A stretch of 64,000 nt of DNA. Source: Allocoprococcus comes. GTDB lineage: Bacteria > Bacillota > Clostridia > Lachnospirales > Lachnospiraceae. The DNA lies in assembly GCF_013300725.1 (NCBI RefSeq), contig NZ_JAAIMM010000004.1, positions 99,223 to 163,222 of the forward strand. Reading direction: 5' to 3'. The translations under genes were made by a program, and so were the position numbers. This document shows, in pieces, positions 11,314-19,248 of this stretch. The stretch's first letter is position 1, and each line of letters starts with the position of its first letter. Below the pieces are notes generated by a model that saw only the letters and a program-made list of their open reading frames with translations, was not told the DNA's origin and did no database searches.

Positions 11314-11476
11314 CCCCAGGGAAGAACAAGAATTGCCATCAGATTCGATTGTTGTGCAATGGAGATGAAACACAAAAATCGTGGAAGCCTCTGCTGAACA
11401 CGATTTTCGCCCTAAGTGGTTCATCGGAATGGTTTGCACAACGGAAGCGGAGGGCAATTCTTGTTCTTCCCTGGGG
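11314..11476. repeat. Nested palindromic element, copy 2
   Basis: It lies in the 434-base gap between guaB and the amidase gene. Outer arms of 24 bp are perfectly complementary (11314-11337 with 11453-11476). Nested stems are GTTGTGCAA 11351-11359 with TTGCACAAC 11434-11442, GATGAA 11364-11369 with TTCATC 11420-11425, and AAAATCGTG 11375-11383 with CACGATTTT 11399-11407. The core (11351-11442) matches the core of copy 1 (416-506) over most of its length, and several base pairs have changed on both sides together. Like copy 1 it follows a terminator hairpin and precedes a plus-strand gene. Bases 11477-11610 show only the AT-rich leader of the next gene. Confidence 0.75.
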
Positions 11477-11610
11477 TACGTCCCTTTCCATTCACCTTAA
11501 TAAAAAAATAATATTTTTTTCAACAATTTCTCACCATTTTATGATAGTCTAGATATAGTTGGAATTCCAACAGAAAATTTGCAAAAAACACAAAAGATTG
11601 AGATGACGAA

Positions 11611-12339
11611 ATGAACCGAAGAAGGAAGAAAAACGCCAGAGCCAACCTGTACAGGGGTGGCAATGGAAAAAGCTATTATGAGGCGAATAAGAGGCGCAGA
11701 ATGAGCCGTTATATAAAGGTGGGGAGTACGATCCTGATCACACTGCTTCTTGCACTTTCTATTATGAAGATCAGTGGAAGAGGAATCTTTGCACAGAGAG
11801 CATACAGTGAGCTTTCTGATGAAGTGATCAGTGCCCAAAAGCCGGATATTGATGTAGAACTGTTAACTGTGAATGAATATTCAAGACCGGGACTTTCAAC
11901 CAATGAGATTACCGGAATAGTCATTCATTACACTGCCAACCCTGGTTCGACAGCGATGGAGAACAGAGACTATTTTGAGGGACTGAAGGACAGTCATATT
12001 ACGCAGGCAAGCAGCAATTTTGTAGTGGGACTGGACGGGGAAATCGTACAGTGCGTACCGACCTGGGAGGTTGCTTATGCATCCAATACACGGAATTTTG
12101 ATACAGTGTCTATTGAGTGCTGTCATCCGGACGAGACCGGAAAGTTCAACGAGGCAACTTATAAGAGCATGGTACAACTTACAGCATGGCTGTGTGAAAA
12201 GTTTTCTCTGACAGAAGAAGATGTGATCCGACATTATGATATTACAGGGAAAATCTGTCCGAAATACTTTGTCGAAAATGAAGATGCCTGGAAGCAGTTT
12301 AAAAGTGATGTAAAAGCGGTCCTGGATAACGCAAAATAA
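11611..12339 (+). CDS. Membrane-anchored N-acetylmuramoyl-L-alanine amidase (Amidase_2/PGRP fold)
   Basis: The 242-residue protein has a basic N-terminus, one membrane anchor (about residues 36-52, GSTILITLLLALSIMKI) and an extracellular amidase_2 domain from about residue 95. Zn-site residues are visible: His in GIVIHYTANP, and His/Cys in RHYDITGKICP; SNFVVGLDGEIVQCVP and VSIECCHPDETGKF are typical too. It would cut the lactyl-L-alanine amide bond in peptidoglycan for wall turnover. The ribosome site before ATG 11611 is weak (GAGATGA); ATG 11701 is an alternative start just before the membrane helix. It has no close partner genes. Confidence 0.88.
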   Translation: MNRRRKKNARANLYRGGNGKSYYEANKRRRMSRYIKVGSTILITLLLALSIMKISGRGIFAQRAYSELSDEVISAQKPDIDVELLTVNEYSRPGLSTNEITGIVIHYTANPGSTAMENRDYFEGLKDSHITQASSNFVVGLDGEIVQCVPTWEVAYASNTRNFDTVSIECCHPDETGKFNEATYKSMVQLTAWLCEKFSLTEEDVIRHYDITGKICPKYFVENEDAWKQFKSDVKAVLDNAK

Positions 12340-12349
12340 AAAATATCTA

Positions 12350-12379
12350 TTGATTCACTTCCAAAGAGTCTGCTATAAT
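12350..12379 (+). promoter_or_regulatory. Sigma-A promoter of the chorismate mutase-shikimate kinase gene
   Basis: TTGATT (12350-12355), 18 bases, TATAAT (12374-12379), with the start codon about 60 bases downstream of the expected start site. Confidence 0.82.
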
Positions 12380-12445
12380 GTCTTAGTATAACGGGCAATT
12401 GAAGGCGCTCGGAAAGCAGTAGAGTGAGAAACGAGGAATTGATAG

Positions 12446-13237
12446 ATGAACGATTTGGAATTATACCGTGAAGAACTTGCAAACTGTGATGCGAAGATCA
12501 CAGAGGCATTAAAAGAAAGATATGCGATCATTGAAAAGATCATGGCATACAAAGAAGAGTATGGTATGCCGATCCTGCAGCCGGAACAGGAAGAAAAGCA
12601 GAAGAAGAGACTGATGTTCAGCCTTCACAATAATAAGCACAGAGACGAGATTTATGATGTATTTGAGCGTATCCAGCGCAACAGTAAGAAGATCCAGGCA
12701 AGAAAGCTTTTTGATTACAACATTGTCCTGATCGGGTTTATGGGAGCTGGAAAAAGTACGATCTCTGATTATCTTAGTACCATGTTTGCCATGGAAGTGG
12801 TTGAGATGGACCAGCTGATTGCAGAACGCGAAGGCATGAGTATTTCCGATATTTTTGAAACCTATGGGGAGGAATATTTCCGTAATATGGAGACCAACCT
12901 TCTGATCGAGATGCAGGAGAAGAAGAATGTGATCATTTCCTGTGGTGGTGGTGTGGCAATGCGTGAACGCAATGTTGCAGAGATGAAGAAAAATGGTCGT
13001 GTAGTACTCCTTACTGCACATCCACAGACCATTCTTGACCGTGTAAAAGACAGTGACGACAGACCGCTGCTCAATGGACACAAGAATGTAGAATATATCG
13101 AGCAGCTGATGGAAGCAAGAAGAGAAAAATACGAGGCGGCTGCAGATATCGTTGTAGATACAGATAACAAGACGGTTCTGCAGATCTGTGAAGATCTGAT
13201 TCAGAAGCTTCTGGAAATGGATGAGAATCATGTTTAA
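12446..13237 (+). CDS. Chorismate mutase (AroQ-type)-shikimate kinase fusion
   Basis: This 263-residue protein joins two steps of aromatic amino acid synthesis. Residues 1-90 form an all-helical AroQ chorismate mutase-like domain (LYREELANCDAKITEALKER, IMAYKEEYGMPI). From residue 97 it is a shikimate kinase: Walker A GFMGAGKST, substrate-binding MDQLIAEREG, FRNMET, CGGGVAMRE, and the lid DRPLLNG. Together they would phosphorylate shikimate and convert chorismate to prephenate, the reverse of the catabolic flow suggested for the island next door. The fusion is known in clostridia. Its stop overlaps the start of yqeG by eight bases. Confidence 0.92.
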   Translation: MNDLELYREELANCDAKITEALKERYAIIEKIMAYKEEYGMPILQPEQEEKQKKRLMFSLHNNKHRDEIYDVFERIQRNSKKIQARKLFDYNIVLIGFMGAGKSTISDYLSTMFAMEVVEMDQLIAEREGMSISDIFETYGEEYFRNMETNLLIEMQEKKNVIISCGGGVAMRERNVAEMKKNGRVVLLTAHPQTILDRVKDSDDRPLLNGHKNVEYIEQLMEARREKYEAAADIVVDTDNKTVLQICEDLIQKLLEMDENHV

Positions 13238-13745
13238 GACCTTTTATCCGGACGAATATGCAGCGTCCACTTATGTACTGGATTTTGAAAAAATGTATCG
13301 GGAAGGCTGTCGTGGACTGGTATTTGACATTGACAATACACTGGTTCCGCATGGAGCACCGGCAGATGAGAGAGCAATCCGTCTTTTTGACAGGCTGCGC
13401 AGCATCGGGTTTGATACATGTCTGATTTCCAATAACCAGGAACCACGTGTAAAGCCTTTTGCCGAAAAGGTGCAGAGCAAGTATGTGTTTAACGCGCATA
13501 AGCCTTCCACGAAGAATTATATAAAAGCCATGGAGCTGATGCACACAGACAGAGGAAACACTGTGTTTATCGGAGATCAGCTTTTTACGGATGTGTGGGG
13601 AGCGAAGCGTACCGGGATGAAGAGTATTCTGGTAAAGCCGATCCATCCAAAAGAAGAGATCCAGATTGTGCTGAAAAGATATCTGGAGAAGATTGTATTA
13701 CATTTCTATAAAAAAGAGAACGAAAAGAGAATGTCCTGCAAGTAG
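13230..13745 (+). CDS. yqeG: YqeG-family HAD-IIIA phosphatase
   Basis: The 171-residue HAD-superfamily phosphatase shows motif I DIDNTLV (residues 34-40), motif II in LISNNQEPRV, the motif III Lys in HKPSTKNY, and motif IV GDQLFTDVWGAKR. YqeG proteins are usually annotated as phosphatidylglycerophosphate phosphatase-like; the true substrate is open. ATG 13230 (MFKTFYPDEY) matches the family N-terminus better than the in-frame ATG at 13221. It overlaps the end of the preceding gene, so the two are translationally coupled. The stop codon lies in the loop of its own terminator. Confidence 0.9.
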   Translation: MFKTFYPDEYAASTYVLDFEKMYREGCRGLVFDIDNTLVPHGAPADERAIRLFDRLRSIGFDTCLISNNQEPRVKPFAEKVQSKYVFNAHKPSTKNYIKAMELMHTDRGNTVFIGDQLFTDVWGAKRTGMKSILVKPIHPKEEIQIVLKRYLEKIVLHFYKKENEKRMSCK

Positions 13746-13759
13746 GCAGGACATTTTTT
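13731..13759 (+). terminator. Terminator overlapping the end of yqeG
   Basis: ATGTCCTGC (13731-13739) pairs perfectly with GCAGGACAT (13746-13754) and runs into TTTTTT. The yqeG TAG is in the loop. Confidence 0.9.
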
Positions 13760-13890
13760 ATTTCATAGGAAATTCCAAAGGAACTTCCTATGAAATAAAA
13801 GGCACTGCGTGCCGGAGATGCGCACTCGCACGAAGATGAAGAATGTCGCAAGCGACCGCGCTCGGCGCGAGAATGTGCCGAGGCACATTC
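13760..13890. repeat. Cassette of five palindromes between convergent genes
   Basis: In order: a 17-bp stem with one mismatch (ATTTCATAGGAA arm at 13760-13771, returning at 13785-13796); GGCAC-TGC-GTGCC (13801-13813); GTCGC-AA-GCGAC (13845-13856); CTCG-GCG-CGAG (13861-13871); and GAATGTGCC-GA-GGCACATTC (13871-13890) followed by GTTTTTATTT, which would terminate plus-strand transcripts. The GC-rich part resembles dispersed intergenic palindromic cassettes I recall from Lachnospiraceae genomes; that resemblance is from memory. Confidence 0.6.
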
Positions 13891-13918
13891 GTTTTTATTT
13901 GGTAAAGCAAATAGAAAT

Positions 13919-13947
13919 CCCCCGGCTCTCATAACGAGAACCAGGGG
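13919..13947 (-). terminator. Terminator of the minus-strand OYE reductase gene
   Basis: On the minus strand CCCCTGGTTCTC and GAGAGCCGGGG form a stem with two G-U pairs that would be mismatches on the plus strand, so it belongs to the minus-strand transcript. The tail (ATTTCTATTTG) is only moderately T-rich. Confidence 0.7.
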
Positions 13948-13978
13948 ACATCAGGGGGGATACTATATTTACAAAATC

Positions 13979-15979
13979 TTATAAGTAGTCATGTTTGGCA
14001 AGAACATTCAGGATGTTACGTCCTTCTTCTGTACCTTCGATGATACGGCGGGCACGTACACTGTCACCGATGTTCATGATTTCAACATCTTCATCTTCAA
14101 ATTCTTTACGGACTGCATCAAGGATCGGAGCGTTTGCTCTCATACCAAGACATACAAATCCATAATCAAATGGCATTTCTTCTTCATTTCCTTCTGGTGT
14201 TTTAACAAGGAAGGAATCCGCTTTGACTTCAAGAAGAGCAGTATTCGGACACTGTTTTACACCATATTTATCCATCAGTGCAAAGGTTCCGACTTTGGAT
14301 ACCGGATCAATTCCGTTACCGATTACCGGCATCATTTCCACAATGCTTACATCAGCGCCACGTGGAGCAAAGAATTCTACTACGTCAAGACCTACGGCAC
14401 CACCACCGATAACAACAACTTTCTTACCTTTCAGATCTTCCGGATATTCCATAACATGGTCAATCATATTTGTAATAGAAGAAACTTTTCCTCCTTCTTT
14501 GTCAATGTTCTCATGAAGACCCTTGATCGGTGGAAGGAGCGGATTAGAACCGGTAGCATTTACAATAATGTTCGGGTTCATGCTTCTGATCATTTCAATC
14601 GTAGCTTCTGTGTTCTTGAAGATGAACAGGTTTTTCAGCTTGCTTGCACGATGGATCAGATAGTTCGGGAAGTCAGCAAGTCTCTTCTTGTCCGGGATCT
14701 TGGAGATCAGGGCAGCAAGTCCGCCGAGTTCCGGTTTCTTCTCGATCAGGAAAGTAGTGCATCCAACTTCGGCAGCTGTACATGCAGCTTCCAGTCCGGC
14801 AGTACCACCACCGATCACAACAACGTTGCAAGGCTTGTTGATTTTCTGCTTTTTGTAATCTTCGCCGCCATTTACAGATGGGTTAACAGTACAACGGATC
14901 GGACGGTTGATTCCGATACGGTGTCCGGCACATCCGATGTTACAAGAAATACATTTACGGATATCACATTCATCACCGAATTCTACTTTGTTTACCCATT
15001 CTGGATCAGCGATCAGTCCACGTCCCATACCGATCAGGTCAGCGTCGCCTCTTGCAAGGATATCTTCAGCAACCTGTGGGTTACGGATGTTACCCATTGT
15101 CATACATGGTTTGCCGTAACGTTCTTTTACAGCTTTTGCCATGTAAGAACGCCATCCATCCGGAAGGTAGTTTGCATCGATCTGGTACTGGATGGATCCG
15201 TTAAGACCTGCAGATACGTCGAATACGTCAACTTCTTCCTGGAAATACTGAAGGTAATCCAGACAGTCATCCAGCGTATTGCCGCCTTCCATAAATTCAT
15301 CTGCACTGATACGAACGAAGATCGGGAAGAAAGGTCCAACCTGTTTTCTTACTTCTTCAATAACGAGTTTTGCAAATCTTGCACGGTTTTCCGGAGATCC
15401 GCCGAATTCGTCTGTTCTCTTGTTGGTAAGAGGTGAGAGGAACTGGCTGATCAGGTAGGAATGACCTGCGTGGATCTCTACAGCGTCAAAGCCTGCGATC
15501 TGCGCACGTTTTGCTGCTTCACCGTATTTCTTAACGATGTGCATGATCTCATCTTTTTCCAGTGGACGCGGGATTTCACCGCCTGCTTTTGAAGGAACAT
15601 CAGAAGCAGAAACCGGCTGCATATTGATACGTGCTGACTGTGCAGAAGCACCGGCATGATTGATCTGGATTGCAATGCAGGATCCATGTTTGTGTACTGT
15701 TTCACAAAGTTTGAAAAGTCTTGGAATATAGTTATCCTGATCGATACGAAGCTGTGTGGTTCCGTTAGATCCCTGTGGAGAATCAACGCTGGCGTTCTCT
15801 ACGATGAGAAGTCCTGTACCGCCTTTTGCACGCTGCTCGTAATAATTGATATGAAGAAAACTCATTTCACCATTCTGTTCACCGTAGTTGGTTCCCATTG
15901 GAGTCATGACGATACGGTTCTTGACCGTCATATGTTTGATGGTAAATGGCTCGAAAATGTGTTTGTATTTGCTTTTCAT
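13979..15979 (-). CDS. Old Yellow Enzyme-type NADH:flavin oxidoreductase (2,4-dienoyl-CoA reductase/BaiCD-like)
   Basis: The 666-residue protein is a complete multi-cofactor ene-reductase. Residues 1-330 form an FMN-binding OYE barrel (FEPFTIKHMTVKNRIVMTPM, QINHAGASA, EIHAGHSYLISQFLSP, GNIRNPQ); a 4Fe-4S site follows (CISCNIGC near 341, then RCTVNPS); a C-terminal FAD/NAD(P) part has two dinucleotide loops (VVVIGGGTAGLEAA near 383, VVVIGGGAVGLDVV near 520). Such enzymes use NAD(P)H to reduce activated C=C bonds. It is divergent from a LysR gene and next to AroE/AroD genes. 3-dehydroshikimate is an enone, so it is a plausible substrate; this is inference. 2,4-dienoyl-CoA or bile-acid substrates remain possible. 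Confidence 0.9.
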   Translation of the reverse strand: MKSKYKHIFEPFTIKHMTVKNRIVMTPMGTNYGEQNGEMSFLHINYYEQRAKGGTGLLIVENASVDSPQGSNGTTQLRIDQDNYIPRLFKLCETVHKHGSCIAIQINHAGASAQSARINMQPVSASDVPSKAGGEIPRPLEKDEIMHIVKKYGEAAKRAQIAGFDAVEIHAGHSYLISQFLSPLTNKRTDEFGGSPENRARFAKLVIEEVRKQVGPFFPIFVRISADEFMEGGNTLDDCLDYLQYFQEEVDVFDVSAGLNGSIQYQIDANYLPDGWRSYMAKAVKERYGKPCMTMGNIRNPQVAEDILARGDADLIGMGRGLIADPEWVNKVEFGDECDIRKCISCNIGCAGHRIGINRPIRCTVNPSVNGGEDYKKQKINKPCNVVVIGGGTAGLEAACTAAEVGCTTFLIEKKPELGGLAALISKIPDKKRLADFPNYLIHRASKLKNLFIFKNTEATIEMIRSMNPNIIVNATGSNPLLPPIKGLHENIDKEGGKVSSITNMIDHVMEYPEDLKGKKVVVIGGGAVGLDVVEFFAPRGADVSIVEMMPVIGNGIDPVSKVGTFALMDKYGVKQCPNTALLEVKADSFLVKTPEGNEEEMPFDYGFVCLGMRANAPILDAVRKEFEDEDVEIMNIGDSVRARRIIEGTEEGRNILNVLAKHDYL

Positions 15980-16092
15980 TAGAAATTCCTCCGTAAAAAT
16001 GACTTAATAATCAAAATTAAATAGAATCAAAAAATCTTAGTCACGCGAGGTTGTCTTATACCGGCTTGGGCGTACCGGCTTTTGTTAAATCC

Positions 16093-16122
16093 ATTATAAC
16101 CACAAAAAACTGAAAAATACAA
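16093..16122 (-). promoter_or_regulatory. Promoter of the OYE gene within the divergent 322-base region
   Basis: On the minus strand TTGTAT (16117-16122), 18 bases, TATAAT (16093-16098). The region 15980-16301 is very AT-rich; ACTATAG occurs at 16155-16161 and 16236-16242, with TTATAGTT at 16188-16195, as possible LysR sites for the divergent pair. A 7-base direct repeat TACCGGC (near 16061 and 16074) lies in the OYE leader. Confidence 0.65.
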
Positions 16123-16301
16123 ATTGAAAATATATAGAAAAATAATAGAATATAACTATAGAAACAATGAAAAAGATAAAAATAAAATTATAGTTGGAAG
16201 ACGGAAAATAGAAAAAGATAGACAATTTAAACAAAACTATAGAATAATTAAATAATTTATGCTATGTTTAATATAAGAACAGGAAAGAGGGTGATGGTTT
16301 T

Positions 16302-17192
16302 ATGAATCTGAATCAGTTGCATTACTTTGTGACACTGGCACATATAGAACACTATACCAGAGCGGCGGAAATGCTGTCCATTACGCAGCCAAGTCTCAGC
16401 CATGCCATCAGTATGCTGGAGCAGGAGCTGGAGACAAACCTGTTTGAAAAAAGAGGGCGTAACGTTGTACTGACAAAGTACGGAAAAGTATTTCTGGAAT
16501 ATGTAGAAGAAGCTTTAAAGATTCTGGACAGTGGCGTAAAAAAGACAAGGGCGCTGACAAGTGACACCGGCGGGGTGATCGATCTCGCATATATTTTTAC
16601 GCTTGGAAGTGTATTTGTTCCACAGCTTGTAGGCGGGTTTTTGAAGGAACACGCAGACTGGGATGTGAATTTCCGCTTTTCGGTCGGGAATACGACGGAG
16701 ATCATACAGGGACTGAAAGAGGAAAAGTATGATATTGCTTTCTGCTCGAGAAAAGAAAAAGAATCCGGGATTGATTTTGTACCGATCGCCAAGGAAAAGC
16801 TGGTGGTTGTTGTTCCGAAAGGGCATGAACTGGCAGGAAGGGGATCTGTTGATCTGAAGGAAACACTTCCTTATCCGCAGGTGTATTTCACCAAGAACAG
16901 CGGACTCAGACCGGTGATCGACCAGCTGTTTGAACAGACCGGAGGGACACCGAAGATCGCTTATGAGATCGTGGAAGATGCTTCCATGGCGGGGCTTGTG
17001 GCAGAGGATTTCGGAATTGCAGTGATGCCGGAGATCCCGATCCTTAAGAATCTGGATGTGGATGTACTGGATATTGAGAATCCACCATATGAGCGTTATA
17101 TTTATCTGGCAAAACTAAAAGAAAAGTATCTGGCGCCGGTTGTAAAAGAATTTATTGAATATGTAAAAGAAAGTAATGGGAAGGCACTTTAA
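16302..17192 (+). CDS. LysR-type transcriptional regulator 1
   Basis: The 296-residue protein begins with a LysR helix-turn-helix (MNLNQLHYFVTLAHIEHYTR, then SITQPSLSHAISMLEQELE and LFEKRGRNVVLTKYGKVFL) and continues into a periplasmic-binding-like effector domain (about residues 90-290). It is divergent from the OYE gene, the usual arrangement for a LysR protein that controls the opposite gene, and convergent with a second LysR gene with which it shares the bases TTAA of both stop codons. A shikimate/quinate-type effector is likely from context (compare QuiR of Listeria), not from the sequence itself. Confidence 0.92.
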   Translation: MNLNQLHYFVTLAHIEHYTRAAEMLSITQPSLSHAISMLEQELETNLFEKRGRNVVLTKYGKVFLEYVEEALKILDSGVKKTRALTSDTGGVIDLAYIFTLGSVFVPQLVGGFLKEHADWDVNFRFSVGNTTEIIQGLKEEKYDIAFCSRKEKESGIDFVPIAKEKLVVVVPKGHELAGRGSVDLKETLPYPQVYFTKNSGLRPVIDQLFEQTGGTPKIAYEIVEDASMAGLVAEDFGIAVMPEIPILKNLDVDVLDIENPPYERYIYLAKLKEKYLAPVVKEFIEYVKESNGKAL

Positions 17193-18073
17193 TAGGCCTT
17201 CCCATCTCTTTTGACAAACTGAATGAAACGTTTGACAGCGGGGATCTGGTATTTGTCGCGGATGTAGCCCATATAAACCGTATGGGTAAGATCGGCGTCG
17301 GCAAGCGGCAGAATCGTTACGTTTGCCTGGTCTACTGCGTCTACCTTTGCAACAAGGGCAATCCCAAAATCTTCGGCAACAAGAGCGGCGATCGCGTTCT
17401 CATCCGGGCATTCACAGACAATGTTTACTTTTAGCTTCTTTTCTTTATAGAAGTTACGCGTAAATCCACCGAGTCCGGAATAGCGGTCATAACCGATCAG
17501 AGGATATTCGGTGAGGTCACTGCAGGATACCGTATCTTTCTGCGCCAGGGGATGATTTTTCGGCGTGATCACAACCATGTCCTGATGCAGGATCGGGATA
17601 AAGGAAATATCCGGTTCATCCGCAACAAAAGAGCCAAAGATCACATCGTGGCGGTCGGATTTGAGTCCCTGGATCATATCGGCGGTATGTGTCTGGTTGA
17701 AATTGAAGGTAACGTGCTTGTTTCGGTCCAGATCCAAGAAGGAGCGGACGGTATGGGGAATATAGTAGTTCGCTAGAGGGAATACATAGGCAATATCGAT
17801 GTGTCCGCCACTTCCGGCAAGCTGCTTCATCTTATGCTCGGCAATGTGCACCTCCTCGAGGATTCGGTTGACGTGTTCCAGAAAGACGCGGCCAGATTTG
17901 GTGAGGACAACATTACGTCCCTGATGTTCAAAAAGCATCAGTCCGAGTTCCTCTTCCAGAAGCGCCATGGACCGGCTGAGGCTTGGCTGGGAGATCTTGA
18001 GAGCTTCGGCAGCCTGCCGGAAATGCTGCAGGGTTGCTACTTTTTGGAAATATTCAAGCTGATTGAGGGTCAT
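17189..18073 (-). CDS. LysR-type transcriptional regulator 2
   Basis: The 294-residue LysR protein (MTLNQLEYFQKVATLQHFRQ, LKISQPSLSRSMALLEEELG, LFEHQGRNVVLTKSGRVFLE) is clearly related to regulator 1 in its first 70 residues, as if the pair came from an old duplication. The effector domain has TDMIQGL-like and LVAEDFGIALV segments also seen in regulator 1. It is divergent from aroE, so it probably controls the aroE-MFS-aroD transcript. Its stop overlaps that of regulator 1 tail to tail. Confidence 0.92.
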   Translation of the reverse strand: MTLNQLEYFQKVATLQHFRQAAEALKISQPSLSRSMALLEEELGLMLFEHQGRNVVLTKSGRVFLEHVNRILEEVHIAEHKMKQLAGSGGHIDIAYVFPLANYYIPHTVRSFLDLDRNKHVTFNFNQTHTADMIQGLKSDRHDVIFGSFVADEPDISFIPILHQDMVVITPKNHPLAQKDTVSCSDLTEYPLIGYDRYSGLGGFTRNFYKEKKLKVNIVCECPDENAIAALVAEDFGIALVAKVDAVDQANVTILPLADADLTHTVYMGYIRDKYQIPAVKRFIQFVKRDGKAY

Positions 18074-18131
18074 GATAAAAAATCCTTTCTATATTAAATA
18101 AAAAGATTGTAACATAACTGATGTTAAAAAG

Positions 18132-18197
18132 CTATCAAAAATGCATATAAGATGTATTTGAACTATCAAAGGATATCGTCTATAATTTAACTATCAA
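18132..18197 (+). promoter_or_regulatory. aroE promoter with three CTATCAA repeats
   Basis: TTGAAC (18158-18163), 17 bases, TATAAT (18181-18186). The heptamer CTATCAA occurs at 18132-18138 (upstream), 18163-18169 (touching the -35) and 18191-18197 (around the start site), 31 and 28 bases apart. This fits operator sites for one of the LysR proteins: upstream recognition site plus activation or repression sites. The remaining part of the 223-base LysR2-aroE gap shows nothing else. Confidence 0.72.
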
Positions 18198-18296
18198 GAG
18201 GTTGTTTAAAAATTAACAAAAGTTGGGCAAACGTTAAAAACATTCTCAAAGAACAAAGAAACAAATTTCTATGGAAGAAGAAAAGGAGAACAAATC

Positions 18297-19175
18297 ATGG
18301 CAGAGAGAATTACAGGACACACAGAACTTATTGGACTTATGGCTTATCCGATCAGACATTCAAGTTCACCGGCAATGCACAACGAAGCATTTGCTTACCT
18401 TGGACTGGATTATGCTTACCTTGCATTTGAAGTTGACAACAGCACACTGGAAGATGCAGTAAAAGGACTTCGTGCTCTGAAAATGGTAGGATCTAACGTG
18501 TCTATGCCAAATAAAACAGTTGTTGGACAGTATCTGGACAAATTATCTCCGGCAGCAGAGCTCTGTGGAGCAGTAAACACAATCGTAAATGAAGATGGTG
18601 TTTTGACAGGACACATCACAGACGGTATCGGATTCATGCAGTCATTAAAAGACAATGACATCGATGTAATCGGAAAGAAGATGACAATCGCAGGAGCGGG
18701 CGGAGCTGCTACAGCAATTGAAATCCAGGCTGCACTTGATGGTGTAAAAGAAATCTCCATCTTCAACATCCATGATAAATTCTGGGCAAACGCAGAAGAA
18801 ACAGTAAGAAAGATCAATGAAAAGACAAACTGTAAAGCAACTCTTTACGATCTGGACGACAAAGAAAAATTAAGAGAAGAAATGAACGATTCTTACATTT
18901 TTGTAAACGGAACAGGTGTTGGTATGAAACCACTCGAAGGAATGTCTGTTGTACCGGATAAATCATTCTTCCGTCCGGAACTGATCGTAATCGATGTTCC
19001 TTACTCACCACTGGAGACAAAGATGCGTTCTATGGCAAAAGAAGTTGGATGTAAGACAATGAATGGTCTTGGAATGATGTTATTCCAGGGAGCAGCTGCA
19101 TTCAAACTCTGGACAGGAAAAGAAATGCCGATCGAACACATGAAAGAAGTATTAAATATCAGATACGATGACTAA
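18297..19175 (+). CDS. aroE: Quinate/shikimate dehydrogenase (AroE family, catabolic type)
   Basis: The 292-residue NAD(P)-dependent enzyme oxidises shikimate to 3-dehydroshikimate, or quinate to 3-dehydroquinate, reversibly. Motifs: YPIRHSSSPAMHNEAF, catalytic Lys near residue 72 in NVSMPNK, LSPAAELCGAVNTI, catalytic Asp near 109 in GHITDGIGF, cofactor loop AGAGGAATAIEIQAAL, and NGLGMMLFQGAAAF. Having GHITDG instead of the usual NTDG, and the start AERITGHTELIGL, closely match the Listeria quinate/shikimate dehydrogenase type as I remember it, rather than biosynthetic AroE. AAAGGAG precedes ATG 18297. It heads an aroE-MFS-aroD operon. Confidence 0.9.
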   Translation: MAERITGHTELIGLMAYPIRHSSSPAMHNEAFAYLGLDYAYLAFEVDNSTLEDAVKGLRALKMVGSNVSMPNKTVVGQYLDKLSPAAELCGAVNTIVNEDGVLTGHITDGIGFMQSLKDNDIDVIGKKMTIAGAGGAATAIEIQAALDGVKEISIFNIHDKFWANAEETVRKINEKTNCKATLYDLDDKEKLREEMNDSYIFVNGTGVGMKPLEGMSVVPDKSFFRPELIVIDVPYSPLETKMRSMAKEVGCKTMNGLGMMLFQGAAAFKLWTGKEMPIEHMKEVLNIRYDD

Positions 19176-19248
19176 TATCCGGCAGGCTGGTATTTAATTT
19201 AAGAAGAAATCGAGAAAAAAATGAAAAACAGGAATGTGAGGAAAAGAG

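Noticed and set aside
13991..15436. Long plus-strand open frame (481 codons) opposite the OYE gene
   Set aside because: It is the complement of a clearly conserved enzyme; its product has no recognisable motif.
16058..16082. Direct repeat TACCGGC in the OYE leader as an operator
   Set aside because: Only seven bases twice; no support beyond chance.
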